64,000 bases of DNA from Emmonsiellopsis sp. PD_33. Its lineage: Eukaryota > Ascomycota > Eurotiomycetes > Onygenales > Ajellomycetaceae. This document shows, in pieces, positions 1 to 12,306 of this stretch. The stretch is taken from contig JANTQF010000198.1 of the NCBI GenBank assembly GCA_032988165.1, positions 1-64,000 on the forward strand, read 5' to 3'. Positions within the stretch are counted from its first letter, which is position 1. The number at the start of each line of letters is the position of its first letter. Below the pieces are notes generated by a model that saw only the letters and a program-made list of their open reading frames with translations, did no database searches and was not told where the DNA came from. The translations under genes and the position numbers were made by a program.

Positions 1-162
1 CCCTACCCCTACAATCTGCCGCGGCGGCGCAGTCCCAGCCACCCCCGCCTCATCTCCACCCCCCACCTCGTCCGGCGCATATTGCACCTCCTGATTCTCA
101 ACGGGGATGATCTCGTCGTCGAAGAGGTCGTCGACGCCGCGGGTCTGTGCGAATTCGTCCAT
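1..162 (-). CDS. N-terminal fragment of an unidentified acidic protein
   Basis: An ATG at 162 on the minus strand opens a frame that runs off the left edge of the window without a stop, giving 54 residues. The fragment begins MDEFAQTRGVDDLFDDEIIP and is rich in Asp, Glu, Gly and Pro. It has no signal peptide or membrane segment, so it is probably a cytosolic or nuclear protein with a disordered acidic N terminus. I do not recognise the family from this piece. The start is supported by the coding-like composition and by its position at the edge of a pyrimidine-rich leader. An alternative is that this is only the first exon of a longer, spliced gene. Confidence 0.55.
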   Translation of the reverse strand, partial: MDEFAQTRGVDDLFDDEIIPVENQEVQYAPDEVGGGDEAGVAGTAPPRQIVGVG

Positions 163-1577
163 TGTGTGGGGAGTTACGGGGTTTGGTTTGGGGTGTTAAA
201 TCGGTTGGTTTTCGTGCGCGTGTTGGTGGAAATGCGTGCGCTTGCGGGGGGGGGAAGGGGTGGGGTTGTTTGAGTTTAGATGGGGTGGGTGGCTATGCCC
301 TTTGCCCTCAGCGCGCGCGTGTGATGGGCGTTCCGGCCTCTTCTCTTCGCTTCTCTTCTCCTCCGCTCTGCTCGTCTAGCTGTCTGTCTGTCTGTCTGGT
401 GCGCGATCCCCGCGGGCGTGAGGAGGTATGTAAACTTGAATGTATGACGGTGACGCGATAAAGCTGTAAATTACAACCCTCCGGACACGAATACCGTTTC
501 GGGTTTCGATTAGATGGACGTCCTCTCCCGCAAACACAAATTAAAAAAGAAAAGAAAAGGGAATTCGCGCGCGGGGCTCTGGTTGAATTTCTGCGGGGTT
601 GATTTGAGCAGTTAACACGCGTTGGAAATCTGGATCTGGAGAAATGGTCGTCGAATCGATCTGCCCTTTGGTTAGCGCATTTTCTGCCGCTGTTCACCGC
701 TTGGGAGTTGGTGGGGCGGATAGCTGGGGGTCATGTGATCTTATACTTCGTGATGGGGGCAGACTCGGGGAATTCAAGGGGTATCAGATAGGGGGGTGGA
801 GATATCTACGGAGTACACTGGTAAATCTCTTAACATTCTTGATCCTCATTCTTTGTATAGGCCTATTAATAGGTGTAGACAGATAGACATCAAAAGAAAT
901 ACACAGCAAACTGACTGTTACCTAGGTAGGTATTATCACTTTTACCCCTGTTCGTTAGAATATATCCATGGATATTCTGATCTGATACATGTTGTGTTAG
1001 ATGTTTTACTCCATTTTATTCCATTATACTTCCATTTCTTACGTTCTGTTCTGTTTTTGGTTTCCGAGATGTAGTAAATAAGCAACCAGGCGTGATGAGT
1101 TTAAGAGAAGAGCTGAGAAATGAAAAATGAGAAGGGAAAAAAAATGACAGGGAAAATCCATCCATCGCACATGATTCCAGGCCACACCAGTCCAAGCAAA
1201 TCAATTACCATCGCCTCCCATGTCCCCGGCAAAAGAAAAGAGAAAAGAAGCAGGCAAAAAAAGAAAATTAACACCTATTTTGAGAACCAGAACCACAAGT
1301 AAACACAAAAACAGCCGTGGGCGAGCGCATGAACGTAGTGCTGGGAAATCGAGTAGAGAAATGGCATGTGAAGAAATGAAAATGACAACCATTCTTTAAT
1401 AAGAGTCATGTATGCATAGGTAGGTGGATGAAGAAATGTATGGGGTGTGTGGGGCATCATAAAAAATGGTAGCAGGAAACATGAATAACACCAGCCAGGA
1501 AAAAAACCGGTAAGATGAGAAGAGGTTGAAGCATAGTGTAAACAACAAATAAATGCAAGGTGCAAGCTCCGTATCGA
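163..1577. other. Intergenic: leader of the left gene and 3' region of the HECT ligase
   Basis: No convincing coding region. About 163-450 holds a G-rich then CT-rich stretch (TCTG/CTTCT runs near 350-400) that looks like the promoter and leader of the minus-strand gene ending at 162. The part nearest 1577 is A-rich and is probably the 3' untranslated region of the HECT ligase. The short open frames here lack codon bias and family resemblance. Confidence 0.5.
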
Positions 1578-4500
1578 TTAAGAAAGATGGAAAGCACCCT
1601 GGCCCTCGTGAATGGCAACATTCAGCCGCTCACGGAGGATCTCGATGTTGGAGTAATCAGGGAGTTTGAGATAGTTCACGCAGGTCATGACGCTAGGCAG
1701 GTAATCGTCTGGTAGATAAGGCGGGTCACTGGGACGACAGACAACTGTGAACATTGGAGTGAGGCTCTTGAAACCTGTAGCGAATATTGGTTAGGCGTGT
1801 GATTAAATGATATGGAAGAGGACATTGATAACATACCTCCGATTGGAAGCTTCGGACTACCTGTGACAAATTGCAAGAAATCCCGACGCTCTTGCTTGGT
1901 GAACTCGCTCATGGTCTGTAGCAAATTGCGAACGCTTCGGCTGTCCATGTTGAAGCCATGATCCGCCTTCATCGAATCCATCAAGGCTGGTAAAAATGTT
2001 AGTATTCAAAACAATATGCAACGGGCATAGGTTAAGAGAGAGACTTACTTTCAATAGACCAGTCTTCCTCAACTTGACCGAAGAGCATCGTCAACTCGTT
2101 GGGGGTGAATGATTGCAAAGACGAGTATGGGAACACTTGTGAGAATCCTACGCGGAAAGCGTCGATCTGGGCCTGCACTCCGCTTCCTAAGGTCATATCG
2201 ACCACTTTGTCAACATACGACCCGACGTTGTCCATCGTAACAGCGATGGAAGAACCATGAGGGATCAATTGGATCGCAGGATACCCGGGCAACGTGAAGT
2301 CAAGCCCCAGGTCCTCAACTTGGACTCCATCGATGATGACATTTTCCGAAGCAGCGGCCTTTGCCTCCGGTGTAAGCGTTCCGTCATCGTCGATCGCGGC
2401 CTGGGCATTGGCAAACCGTTTCACGAGCATAAGCGAGTTTGCCAAATCCGCGTCCACACACTTGACAGTTGCGATTGTCGGGGTTACAGTCGACGAAGCG
2501 TTTCCAATGCGGAAAAATATAGGATTGAAGGCGATATCGATGATTCTGGAATCCAACATTGAACGAGCAACAAATTTGCCCAGGCCCTTGAAATACGCAA
2601 GCTGCTTCTTGCCAGCCTCAGAGGCCGCCTGGTCGCGGCTCATGGGGGCCGGGAAGAGACCGAGCTTACCAAAAACATACTCATCCCGCTCGTTCGAGTC
2701 ATGTTCTCGCCAGAGCTTGAGCTTCTTCTTGGAAAACTCCTTTGAAACGGTTGAATAGAACTCCAACGTTGGGCCAAGGCCCGTTCCCACTTCCTCAAAG
2801 TACTCTACCTCGAGAACGCTGGGAGATGAACCGTACAGTTCCATGACTTTCATGGCAGAGTCCAGGATGCGGGATCTAGAGATCCGCACTTTCTGTCGCT
2901 GTAGTCTGCCGACAAATGGACGATCGTCACGTCGCTGATCCCGTCTGTTGTCATCAGATTGCGACCCTTGCCAGCGCATCATCGAGCGTGCATACCCAAA
3001 AGATGTTGATTGTAGGAACAGGTGTCTGGTCTCAAAGGGGAACAGGAATGGGAAGTGGCGTGCAAGATCCTCACTCCAGCTTGGTAGGCAGCTACTGGCA
3101 ACGATCAATGGTTCTTCAAGTTGTCGATTAAGTTTTGCTGTCAGTTTCGTGTTGATGAACTGCGCGAGGGGCTCCTTGACAATTCGGATAGGGTATTCGC
3201 TCTCAGCCAAAATGTCATCAAGCTGGGAGTTGATATCATGCAAAACCCCGAGCAGTTGGAGAATTGAGGCTGTGGTTGGGTTCTTGCTTAGAGACTCAGG
3301 CATTCCGGTAAAATCGATCTCACAAAGATTGCTGGAGGTAGGAGTTAGGGTTGAAGGCTCCGGAGGCGGGGGTCCCTGAACTCGCTTGTATTTGACTGTA
3401 TGGAGCGTGGACCATACATTACGCGAGAGCGAGTCACCAAAATGCTCTCGATTATGATGGATCGCGCGATATATTGTGGTCTCGTTGGATATGGGCTTGT
3501 CGTCTACCCGGAACTCAATATGCCAATCCTGAGGCATTGAGGCAATAGCGGCGGCATATGAGGAGAATGGACGGCCAGCAAAGGCCAGGGAGCCACCAAA
3601 AGATTGACCAGAATTAGGAACCGAGGAGGAGGGTCTGCCAGCTTGGATTGACTGCTGAGGCGTGGCGACCCGAGTTCCATCTTCTTTCCGAGCTGTCACT
3701 TTTCCAGTCGCGGCAATCTCTAGATTAACTGCAGATGGGTCCACAACTTCATCGTCGGACAGATCGTCTTCCAGATCGTCAACAATAGCATCCAAAGCAT
3801 CATCATCCTCATCTTCGGGATCATCCTCATCCGACAACTGTCTCTCATCAGCACATTCCAATGGTTCATCAGTGTCATCGCTTTCCTCATCGGGCGGCGG
3901 TGGCTGATGTCGGTTAGGGCGTCTTGTCCGCAGAGACTGCTCCTGCGAACTGCTAGAGGTCGCTGGCCGCGAGGATGACGCAGGCTCAGCCTTGGAGCGA
4001 TCTGGCACCTGGGTAGTACGACCAGTTCCTGGGTCAGATGGTGGCGGCGGGAGTAAGGGAGGCTCAAGCCCTCCAGAGGCGTTAGTTTCGGTTCCACTAC
4101 CGGGTGCATCTCGAGGTCCGGATGAGCCGGAGCCGGATAGCTGAGAGTAGAGTGTGTCCCGGTGACGGGAGCCTCTTGGGCGTTCAGACAGGCTGATTCT
4201 GGGACGAAGATAGTCATCAAGAGCTTTGAAGTTGGCAATCGCATGAATAGACACCATCATATTTTTATAGGGCTTGGGGATTTCGGACTCCTCATCAGCG
4301 ATCAAGCGCAAACGGAGCTGTTTGGACAACATGGAAGTTGCGTTCCTATTATCAAGGGAACTGTGGTTGACAGTCATTACTTCAAAATGTTCGGTTCGGC
4401 TAAGCAAATCATGGAGCTTGTGGATCAAAACGCTAAATGGAGTTGTTGGCGAACCGGCCTTGCTGACGGTATCGGTGGAGATGTCTGATTCCATGAAAGC

Positions 4501-7468
4501 TTGAAGAAAATCCGTCCGAGGATCGTTTACGGTGGCTGTAATGCAAACGTCAGCAGATGGCGGATAACAGAAACTAGATAACGCCTTACCCTGTGTATCA
4601 TTGATAACATCAAGTAGAACACGGATTATGCCTGAACTGAGTAGTTCAGAGCTCGTGATACTTTCAAGCGCATCGCCATCGAAGTAGACTGCCAATTTTC
4701 GAAACAGCTGGTAGCCATCCGCAGGTTTGGCACCGTTGTAGCAGTCCTTGATGTCGTTCACTAGCGTTTGAAGCGAATGAAGAATCGAGACGGCTTTATC
4801 GTGCATGCCTTTGCCCTTGCTCCCCTCGTAAATGTGAAGGAACTCTCGAGCGCTGCGAGTAACAAAATCCTGAAGAGTCGAGTCCATTGTTCGAGACATC
4901 GGACCACCAGATACCGAAGAGCTATCCGATTCAGACATATCGTGGTCGCCTTCGTTGTCCTCATCGTCTTCGTCATCCTCCTCGTGGCTGTCGTCATCGT
5001 CGTGGATATCAGGCTCCTTTTCATCCTCATTTTCAGAACTCTCATTGTCCTTGTCTGAGGAATGTTCATCGTCCGCTCCTCCCTCGCGTTTTGAATCTTT
5101 CTTGGTTGATGGTTTAGCGGACAATGGGGTCTCTGCGAGCTTGGTGATCTCCGTGATAACTCCCTCGCGGTGGAATTGGTACTGGTAAATATCTTCAAGA
5201 CGTTCGAACAGTAGTTCGGCGCACTGAAGGGCCAAAGCCACAAGGGAAAGATGATCCTTTTGTGACAAAATTGCGGCTAAGAAGGAAGCATATGGTACGG
5301 TGCGGAGAGCATCCTCGATTATTCGGGCATCTAGGTTTTGGAGCATCTTTAGCTGAGCCATGAGAACTTTCTGTCTAACGGACAGGTTTACGGTACTCGA
5401 ATAAGCATCAGTCAGTGTAGGCAATAGTACGGTCGCGAATCGCTTGATCTCTGGTTTACATTCCTTGAGCAATTTCAGTCTCTGTTCTGCGGAGCTTTTC
5501 GTTTTAGGAAATTTAGGGACCGGGAAGATGTCACTCTCGAACGTGGCTTGGAGGTGATGGTCGGAAATAGTTAGAGCATCATTTGGAACACCGGGAAGAA
5601 GTTCGCAGATGACATTTAAAGTTTCAAACACCTGCTCTCGTGGCCGGTGGATCAGAGCTTGCATGATGTGGACACTATCAATTTTTATCGGGCTATCCTC
5701 GGGTGGTGGGGAAACCCCAGTCAGGATTTGATATAGTGTATCCACCACGTTCATTTTGAAGAGCTCAACCGAGAGGCGAGGGCTTGACTTGGCAGTGATG
5801 GCGAGTACCCGGAGAAACTGGGTGTGGATATGGGGTCCGATTAGGTTGGTAGTTCCAGGCAGAAGCAAGCGAAGAATAGCCTTTAGCATATCCGGCTCGA
5901 TCAACTGTTCCAGCTTGTCTGGCTTGTACTTGAAGCTTTCGACTACCCGAGACACACACAGACATCCCTGTTCCACCACCTTTTGGTCGTTGCTGGAGAG
6001 CACGTGGAGCAACGTGGGCATGACATCCCGAATTACCGGGAAGGAGTCATGGGGTAGGTTGCGGCAGCAATTGGCGGCTGTTGTCACAGCAGTTCGTTGA
6101 GTGCTGGTCGGGAAAAAGTCCAGGTATGATAGACATGCAGTGAGGCCTCCTTCGCGGACGATTGACGTCGGGAAATCAACAGATATTTTGGCAAGTGTCT
6201 GGTATCCATGAAAGGTTAGCTTTTCCGAAAACCAGGATTAATTGTAACAGCAACTACTGGAGCAAAACGTACACTGAGAGCTTGTTCGGCAAGATCTATA
6301 AACTGTATATCCAACAGCTTTTGACAAAGAATTGGCACTGCACCGCCGTATACAACATTAGCAACAGAGCCACGGAGGGCTTCCATCAAATTAGCCAGAC
6401 TGCGGCATGCAAGAAGCATGATTTCCGGGTTTTCTTCCCCAGTCTCACTGGGCTGCATCAATGTGACCAGTTCCTTGACATAAGGATCAGGGGAGAACTG
6501 CCCAGCCAAGTTATCTTCGTTGGAGACCAGCAGCAGATCAGACAGGTCCTGCAAGGCGATGAGCTGGATTGATGGGTCATCCTTCATTCGTAGATTGTTC
6601 AGGATTTCACGGAGCCGAGAAGATGTCCCTGCCATCATGCCGCTCAATGCCCGTAGAGTGTTCTGTAAGCCCATCGGGCCCCGACCACCAAATAAGGCGC
6701 TTCGGAATGGATCACCATCATCGTCATCATCATCATCAGTAAGACCAGATGGGTGTCCACCGCCATTCGAGTCACTGGGAATGGAGGGTGTTTCATCCTT
6801 TGTTGGTGTCTCTTCTTGCTGATTTTCCTCCGGCTCCTTCATTGCAACGTCCGAATCACGCTTTGGCTGACGTTTCTTTTGTCGACGGGGCGGAGAGGCA
6901 TGGTTGGAAGGGGGTGTATCTGGAGCAGTGTATTAGTTAGAATGTAAATATTGTAAACTGTGGATGTGATTATACCTTGTGAGGCCTTTCTGTTTCTGCT
7001 AGACCGCTGTCTAGGAGCAGAGGATGACGAAGCTTGTGTTTTCAAATTGTCGTCCGAAGAACGGGAGGGTCTACATAGATGACCAGGTGGTTAGTACGTA
7101 GTCTATAGACCCACACATGCGAAGACGTAAAAAGTGTCGATGGGGACAATGGACTGTGGGAAGTAAAATTGAGAAACCTACCCAGGCTGTGACATTGCCG
7201 GCGGTTGTCTGGCGCCCCGTCGGGTAGACGGAGGGGCAGGAGGCTCTGTGGAGGACCCAGCTAGCTTGGCTCTCTTTGCTCTTCGGGGCGGTGAGGCAGG
7301 AGAGGGAAGCTCCGTCTCGTCCGGTCGTCTCGAGGGCCGTGCAGGTGCTTTACGTTTCCGGGCCTGGGCAGGTGGCGGTGGAGGGTTTGGGGCCGAGGGG
7401 GTACGCGAGGTGGCGGCGGGAGGGTCTGCTGCAAGCCTCGCAGCTGAACGGGTGATCCTGGGGGACAT
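1578..7468 (-). CDS. ufd4: HECT-type E3 ubiquitin ligase, UFD4/TRIP12 family
   Basis: Predicted exons on the minus strand: 7468-7182, 7070-6976, 6919-6273, 6198-4590, 4535-2049, 1986-1837 and 1774-1578, all with GT-AG introns in matching phase, giving 1823 residues. In this family the enzyme marks ubiquitin-fusion and N-degron substrates for the proteasome. The N terminus (about 1-130) is basic, Pro/Ser-rich and disordered. An armadillo-like region follows, containing the family stretch GLQNTLRALSGMMAG. Long Asp/Glu tracts sit in the middle, as in TRIP12. The C-terminal HECT domain has LAYFKGLGKFVARSMLD and the catalytic-cysteine block LPSVMTCVNYLKLPDYS, with the cysteine near residue 1790, and ends in the usual GAFHLS. 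The 54-bp intron 4536-4589 is in frame and has no stop. The longer family size (yeast Ufd4 is about 1480) is normal for filamentous fungi. The start at 7468 is inferred; an upstream ATG is discussed separately. Confidence 0.93.
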
Positions 7469-7729
7469 TGAGAAGCTTAATTCCTAGTCTCTTTATGACG
7501 ACAACTCGGTGAGGGAATGACACGATCTCCACGCAAGAGGGTACTGCACGGGCAAGGAGGGCGGAAAGTGAATTCAATCCCCTAAGCTCTGCCTAGGGTC
7601 GAGTCGAAGGATGGATTACCGCACAATAACAAGAGAGGGACGGAGAGAGGGTATGAAGAAGGATGGAGGAGAAGAAAGAGAGAAAGAGAGAGATGGAGAG
7701 AGGAGAGAGGAGAGGGTCGAGGGGAATAG

Positions 7730-7867
7730 CTACCTCAGAGACGGGAGGGCAGAGGTCGAGGCGGGAGTCGGGGTGGGAAGATGGGGGTAGGAGGAGGAGG
7801 ACGAGGAGGATGCAGACTCCGCGGGCAGTCCAGACTGGTCAGAAGCAGTAGCAGTTCGCTTGGCCAT
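7730..7867 (-). promoter_or_regulatory. Upstream open reading frame (or alternative first exon) in the ufd4 leader
   Basis: An ATG at 7867 opens a 45-codon frame beginning MAKRTATASDQSG, rich in Ser and Pro, that stops at 7730, about 260 bp before the proposed ufd4 start. The last codons read CTG AG followed by GTAGCT, a possible 5' splice site. If spliced to an AG just before the ufd4 ATG (...GAATTAAG), this frame would continue into ufd4, so it could be an alternative N terminus. The acceptor is weak, so a translated leader peptide is at least as likely. cDNA is not available to choose. Confidence 0.35.
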
Positions 7868-8060
7868 ATGTATGTCACACACAGTGCCAGTCCTCAACCC
7901 GCCATCCGCAGTTCGGAGGACCGAGGAGTGGAGGGATGGATGGCAAGTCGAAGCAACAACGGGCGAGGGTGTTGGCAGCGGATGGCAGCACGCAGGGGAA
8001 GTTACATCGGCAGAGACGGTGAGCAGTTGGAGGGGCGAGGCGTGGTGGAGGTTGGAGGTT

Positions 8061-8110
8061 GTTGAGGTTGAGGTTGAGGTTGAGGATGAGGATGAAGATG
8101 GAGATGGGGA
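8061..8110. repeat. Degenerate hexanucleotide microsatellite
   Basis: Five or more copies of a GAGGTT-type unit grade into GATGAG/GATGGA units. Open frames crossing this stretch encode only Val-Glu or Asp-Glu runs and are not taken as genes. Confidence 0.7.
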
Positions 8111-9338
8111 GGATGGAGGGCGGTGATGACAGAGGTGGTTAAGTTAGTTACGCCAAGACAGCCAACCTCAGAGGGTTATCACAGCCGCCAACTCTATCCT
8201 GCGCCGGGGAACGAGAAGCTGCCGGAATATGATTTCAGAACACACCAACGGGTTTGTGTGTGGTGGTAATTAATTAATTATTGGTATCAGATATCTCTGT
8301 CCACTCTTTGCCAACGCACCCGCCATGGATGGAGGTCGAATCACTTGGCTGTCTTTCCATTCCTCTGCCCAACAGAGAACATTCTACATCTTTTTTCTAC
8401 AGGTATCTATCACATCATCGTGGCCAGTAGTTGTGCTGATAAGCCACGGCGGAGAGTTTCGTCTTTGCAGAGTTTCCAACAGCGTCATCGAAATCCGCCA
8501 GCACTATTTAACTAGTCAGTTCCCAGTTGGCTTCATAACTAATTAACTTATCGAACAGCCAACCGCTTCTTTCAGGTTATTCGATCTTACAGAGATTTAT
8601 ACAGGAGGCATCACAGCCCGAAGGAGAGCCTGCATCAATATCTGTACGCATGTTTGGCGCGAAAGTACCTCCAGGTACCAATGATGTATCGCCAGGCGGG
8701 GTTTTGCCGGGACGATACACAGGACATACCTGCTGCTACTTCTACTCGGGGCCGTCACTCCATCGCCTCGAGAACCAAGTAGATAGATATAGATAACTGC
8801 TTTAAGATACAGAATTAAACAGTAAGCAATGACTGCAAACATCCTCATTGTTGTCTAGTAGTTAACAATTCAACGGTGTGCGTATGGATGGCCTGGTGAA
8901 TCACCGCCACCCACCAGCAGACGGAACAACAAAAAGCTGCTGCTGCAGCGCAGATTGGAATTACACTAGAAAGAGACATGATTGTATAGTGATTTATCTA
9001 ATAGTAGATTGGTTGGATTGTTGCGTGCTCGGGTATGGACATTCTATTTCATACTATTACTCCTCCGATCAACGGAGATGGTGTAAAACCAGAGAGTTTG
9101 CCGCAGCGACCAGGAATTGCACACGCAGGTGGCGGGACAGTAAATATTTGTTTCCTCCTGCTGCTCGCGTTTGACGGCGCAGAATCAGATACAATAAATA
9201 CGCAGCATCATAAACCAGTGCATGTAGTTAATTAACTATGCTCTAGGGATTCGGGTTTTCGCTCCCCCACTTGGCCGGTAAGCAGCAGGCAGACAACCGC
9301 GAAATCTTCGCCGCTGCCCCAACCTCCTTTCGTCCCAT

Positions 9339-9362
9339 CTCTCTCTCTCTCTCTCTCTCTCT
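9339..9362. repeat. (CT)12 microsatellite in the leader of the NMN adenylyltransferase gene
   Basis: Uninterrupted CT dinucleotides followed by further CT-rich sequence to about 9378, some 250 bp upstream of the start codon. Pyrimidine-rich blocks of this kind commonly precede transcription starts in filamentous fungi. Confidence 0.75.
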
Positions 9363-9612
9363 ATCCCTCTCTCTCTTCCGGACTTGACCAGCACACTCCG
9401 CACTTCTCACGGCTGCTGGCAGAGCCATATCTCTAGTCGGCTGATTTCTCCCCGTTGGTCTCTCGCTTGCGGACTTATTTCTATATCCCCCCTCCGCCTC
9501 ACTCCACCTCCACCCCCTCACCACGCTATAGCCGCTTTGCAAACACCGTCTCTTCCCCCTCCGGACCGCCCTCCCCTCCTCCCTCACCTCTCACCTCCGT
9601 GCCAGCGCCGCC

Positions 9613-10701
9613 ATGGTGGACACAGACCATGTCCTGGCCAGCGTCGACGACGTCAATGCGCCCTCTCCCCCGCTGGATCCCGAGACCTACGAATTCCCCG
9701 CCCACCGCCTGAAAACCGTCATGTCGGACTCCTCCAAGACGCCTCTGCTGCTCGTGGCCTGCGGCTCGTTCTCGCCCACTACATACCTGCATCTGCGCAT
9801 GTTCGAGATGGCTGCAGACTACGTCAAGTTCAGCACCGATTTCGAGCTGATTGGTGGATACCTGTCGCCTGTGTCGGATGCATACCAGAAGGCTGGCTTG
9901 GCCAGCGCTGTGCATAGGTATGTTATTTTTTGCTCTTATTCTAGCAGTTACTCTTCGGGATGGTCCAATTTGCGTCGTTGTTCTCCTGAAGAAACAACCA
10001 TATCCAACCCGCCCACTCCCGAACGGATTTACTGACTCATCGCTTCTCTCGGTGACATTAGGGTGGCTATGTGTCAGCTAGCGGTAGACAAGACCTCCGA
10101 CTGGATCATGGTTGATCCATGGGAACCCATGCAGAAAGAATATATCCCAACTGCGCTGGTGCTCGACCATTTCGACTACCAGATCAACCAAGTTCTGGGG
10201 GGGATTGATATTGGCGATGGCACTCGCAGACCAGTACGCGTTGCCCTGCTGGCGGGCGCTGATCTCATCCACACCATGTCAACGCCTGGTGTCTGGAGTG
10301 AAAAGGATCTAGATCATATTCTTGGGCGCTACGGGGTGAGTCTTTATCCAATTATCAGTTCGGTTTCCTAGCCGTTTTACTAACATACACTTCTTCCTTG
10401 CTAGACGTTCATTGTCGAAAGAGCAGGCACCGATATCGACGAAGCAATCGCCAGCTTGCAGCCGTGGAAAGAAAACATCTTTGTGATCCAGCAATTGATC
10501 CAAAACGACGTCAGCAGCACCAAGATCCGCCTATTCCTACGCAGAGAAATGAGCGTCCGCTATCTGATTCCCAGAGCCGTCATCGACTATATAGAAAAGC
10601 ACCATCTCTACGAGGACGACGGCGCTTCTGCGAATCCCAATCCCCAAGGCAACGGAAAGGGCAAAGCAGTCGCTCCTCGTAACAATCAAGTTGGCGGATG
10701 A
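9613..10701 (+). CDS. nma1: Nicotinamide/nicotinate mononucleotide adenylyltransferase
   Basis: Exons 9613-9917, 10062-10335 and 10405-10701 join in phase to 291 residues. The family transfers AMP from ATP to NMN or nicotinate mononucleotide, the last step common to NAD salvage and synthesis. The nucleotidyltransferase signature GSFSPTTYLHLRMFE is at residues 51-65; the His/Thr variation in its first half is normal for eukaryotic NMNATs. The C-terminal substrate signature SSTKIR is at 230-235. VALLAGADLIHTMSTPGVW and VIDYIEKHHLY are also typical. The start sits in a good context (GCCGCCATGG). The tail after about 265 is Gly/Asn/Lys-rich and probably disordered. It is transcribed away from ufd4 and shows no sign of disruption. 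Confidence 0.95.
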
Positions 10702-12306
10702 AGGGATGGATCTTCCATTCCTTCGAGTTTAATTCTGAACAATATCAGGGGTGGATGGGGTTGCCTATGTTCTGCCTCCATCGGTACGGCACAAGTCTTG
10801 CAGGCTGTTCCGGGGAGCATTCCCACCCCCTATCCCTTCTGGCCCGGATGGCGATCTACTTCCCCCCGTCGACTTTTGGCACCAAACCCCACCACCCCAT
10901 TGCCTGAGCTCTCCATAGTGCTGCGGAAAGCAGAGCCGTGTCAATGGCCTCATTTTACCCATTGGACCGGCTAGTCGATACGGACAGTGACAGTAGCACA
11001 GCACAAGCATCCGTCAGCTGAGCTCCCGCATAATCCCCGTCCGTGCCGGTCCATCACTATTACACGCCGTGAACCTCTGGTTGACAGGGAGGAATGAACT
11101 CATTTTGCAGGGAGAGGTTGCGCAGGGGAAATCGGGAATTGGGATTGGGATTGGGATTGGGCGTTTCATGGGTCGCTTGCTTGTATTAGTACTGACTGCT
11201 TAATTCTTTTCTGCCACACCTACCTATCCTACCGCTTGTTTCAACGTTTATATTTTATATAGATAGGCGTCCTTCCCTCGCGCAGACGGTGGGTGCTTGT
11301 TTGGTTGTCTGTCTGTCTGTCTGCTTGTGTCCCCAGGCAAACGAGTGAGGGATCCTACACAGACTAACTATCCCTTCTGTGTGTATAGATAATAGAAATC
11401 GGTTTCTTCACCCCCGCCACTCCTGCGTATCTACTTCTCCTTTCTTGTTCTCCTCCCCCCATAGTACATCGACCACCGCCAAGCCCCGAAGTGGGGGATC
11501 CGTCACCGGCTTATCTAATCAGCCAATTGCTGCCCCGCCATTTATTTCCCGCCTCGTCTCCTCGCCCCTGAATTCCATCCCATTCCTCCTGTCTTCTTTG
11601 AAACCACTGAGACTGAGACTGACATTGACGCCGTGAAGAGAACATCACTGCGAAAACAATATCCAGGTACGTTAAGGCCGGTTTCTACTACTGTTGCTCT
11701 GTGCTGTTTCCTACATTATCCTGCTGGCTGCTGGTTGCTGTGGATTGTTTCCAAACCCACTTTCCACCCCCCTCGAGGCTGTTTGGAACGTCATATCTCC
11801 GTGTTTCTCCTCTGCACGCTTATTGCGGTGGGATGGGATGGTTTGTTGGTCTTGCTTGTCCCTTTCATTGGAGGGCGTGAGAGACGCAATTGATGATCCG
11901 ATCGGAGTGGCTGGTGGGCTGTTTGGTTGCTCCGATTATCTGGTCTCTGGTCTCTGGTCTGGTGTGGAGTTGTACGTGGGCTCCACAAACTGGAACCAGG
12001 CAATTCATTCATCAATGCAATGCATGGGACGATGTCATCATTTGATTGATTTGATTTGATTCGATTGCTGTCGTGGTTTGCGTGGAAAGCGTTCGTTGTT
12101 ATTATATACCTGATGGGTTGGCGCTAACTGAGACACCTTTGGCTTTTCTTTTCTTATAGGAGATTTCGTTTTTAACTAGATCAGAGAAAACTACGCTTTC
12201 GTTTCCGCTCTGGGACCGGATCGTACAGTCGCTACCGCTGCCTAACTACCTGCCTGCCTGCCTACCTCCGCCGGACAAAACACGCATACGCCAAACCACC
12301 GTCAAG
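10702..12306 (+). promoter_or_regulatory. Promoter and leader of the HAD phosphatase gene, with a probable 493-bp 5'-UTR intron
   Basis: The first few hundred bases are probably the 3' end of the NMN gene transcript. A TATA-like tract (ATATTTTATATAGATAGG) lies near 11250 and CT-rich sequence runs from 11400 to 11600. A consensus 5' splice site (CAG/GTACGT at 11667) pairs with a CTAAC branch-like sequence at about 12123-12128 and an acceptor TTCTTATAG ending at 12159, giving a probable untranslated intron. The leader also has a CTGC/CTAC repeat near 12240-12270. No protein gene is supported. Confidence 0.5.

Larger units (their letters stand above)
7469..9612. promoter_or_regulatory. Divergent promoter region between ufd4 and the NMN adenylyltransferase gene
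   Basis: About 2.1 kb separates the two divergent start codons. Purine-rich AGAG runs at 7630-7715 are pyrimidine-rich on the ufd4 sense strand, which is typical of fungal leaders. A GAGGTT/GATGAG hexanucleotide array lies near 8061-8110 and an AATTAATTAATTATT tract near 8269. The side facing the NMN gene is CT-rich. No protein gene is convincing here; the short open frames are low-complexity. Confidence 0.5.

Noticed and set aside
51..60. NMN adenylyltransferase (residues 51-60) as possibly catalytically odd because Thr replaces the first His of the nucleotidyltransferase motif
   Set aside because: Eukaryotic NMN adenylyltransferases commonly lack that first His while keeping the second, as here; the coordinates given are protein residues of the gene at 9613-10701.
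4768..5243. Long open frames on the plus strand and in other minus frames opposite the acidic region of ufd4
   Set aside because: They arise from GAT/GAA/TCG repeats of the Asp/Glu/Ser tract; composition is low-complexity and the ufd4 frame explains the sequence.
7663..8126. Plus-strand open frames rich in Arg/Glu/Gly
   Set aside because: They follow purine-rich AGAG and GAGGTT repeats and have no family resemblance; more likely leader DNA of ufd4.
11142..11162. GGGATT/GGGATTGG repeats
   Set aside because: Short simple sequence; no further structure.
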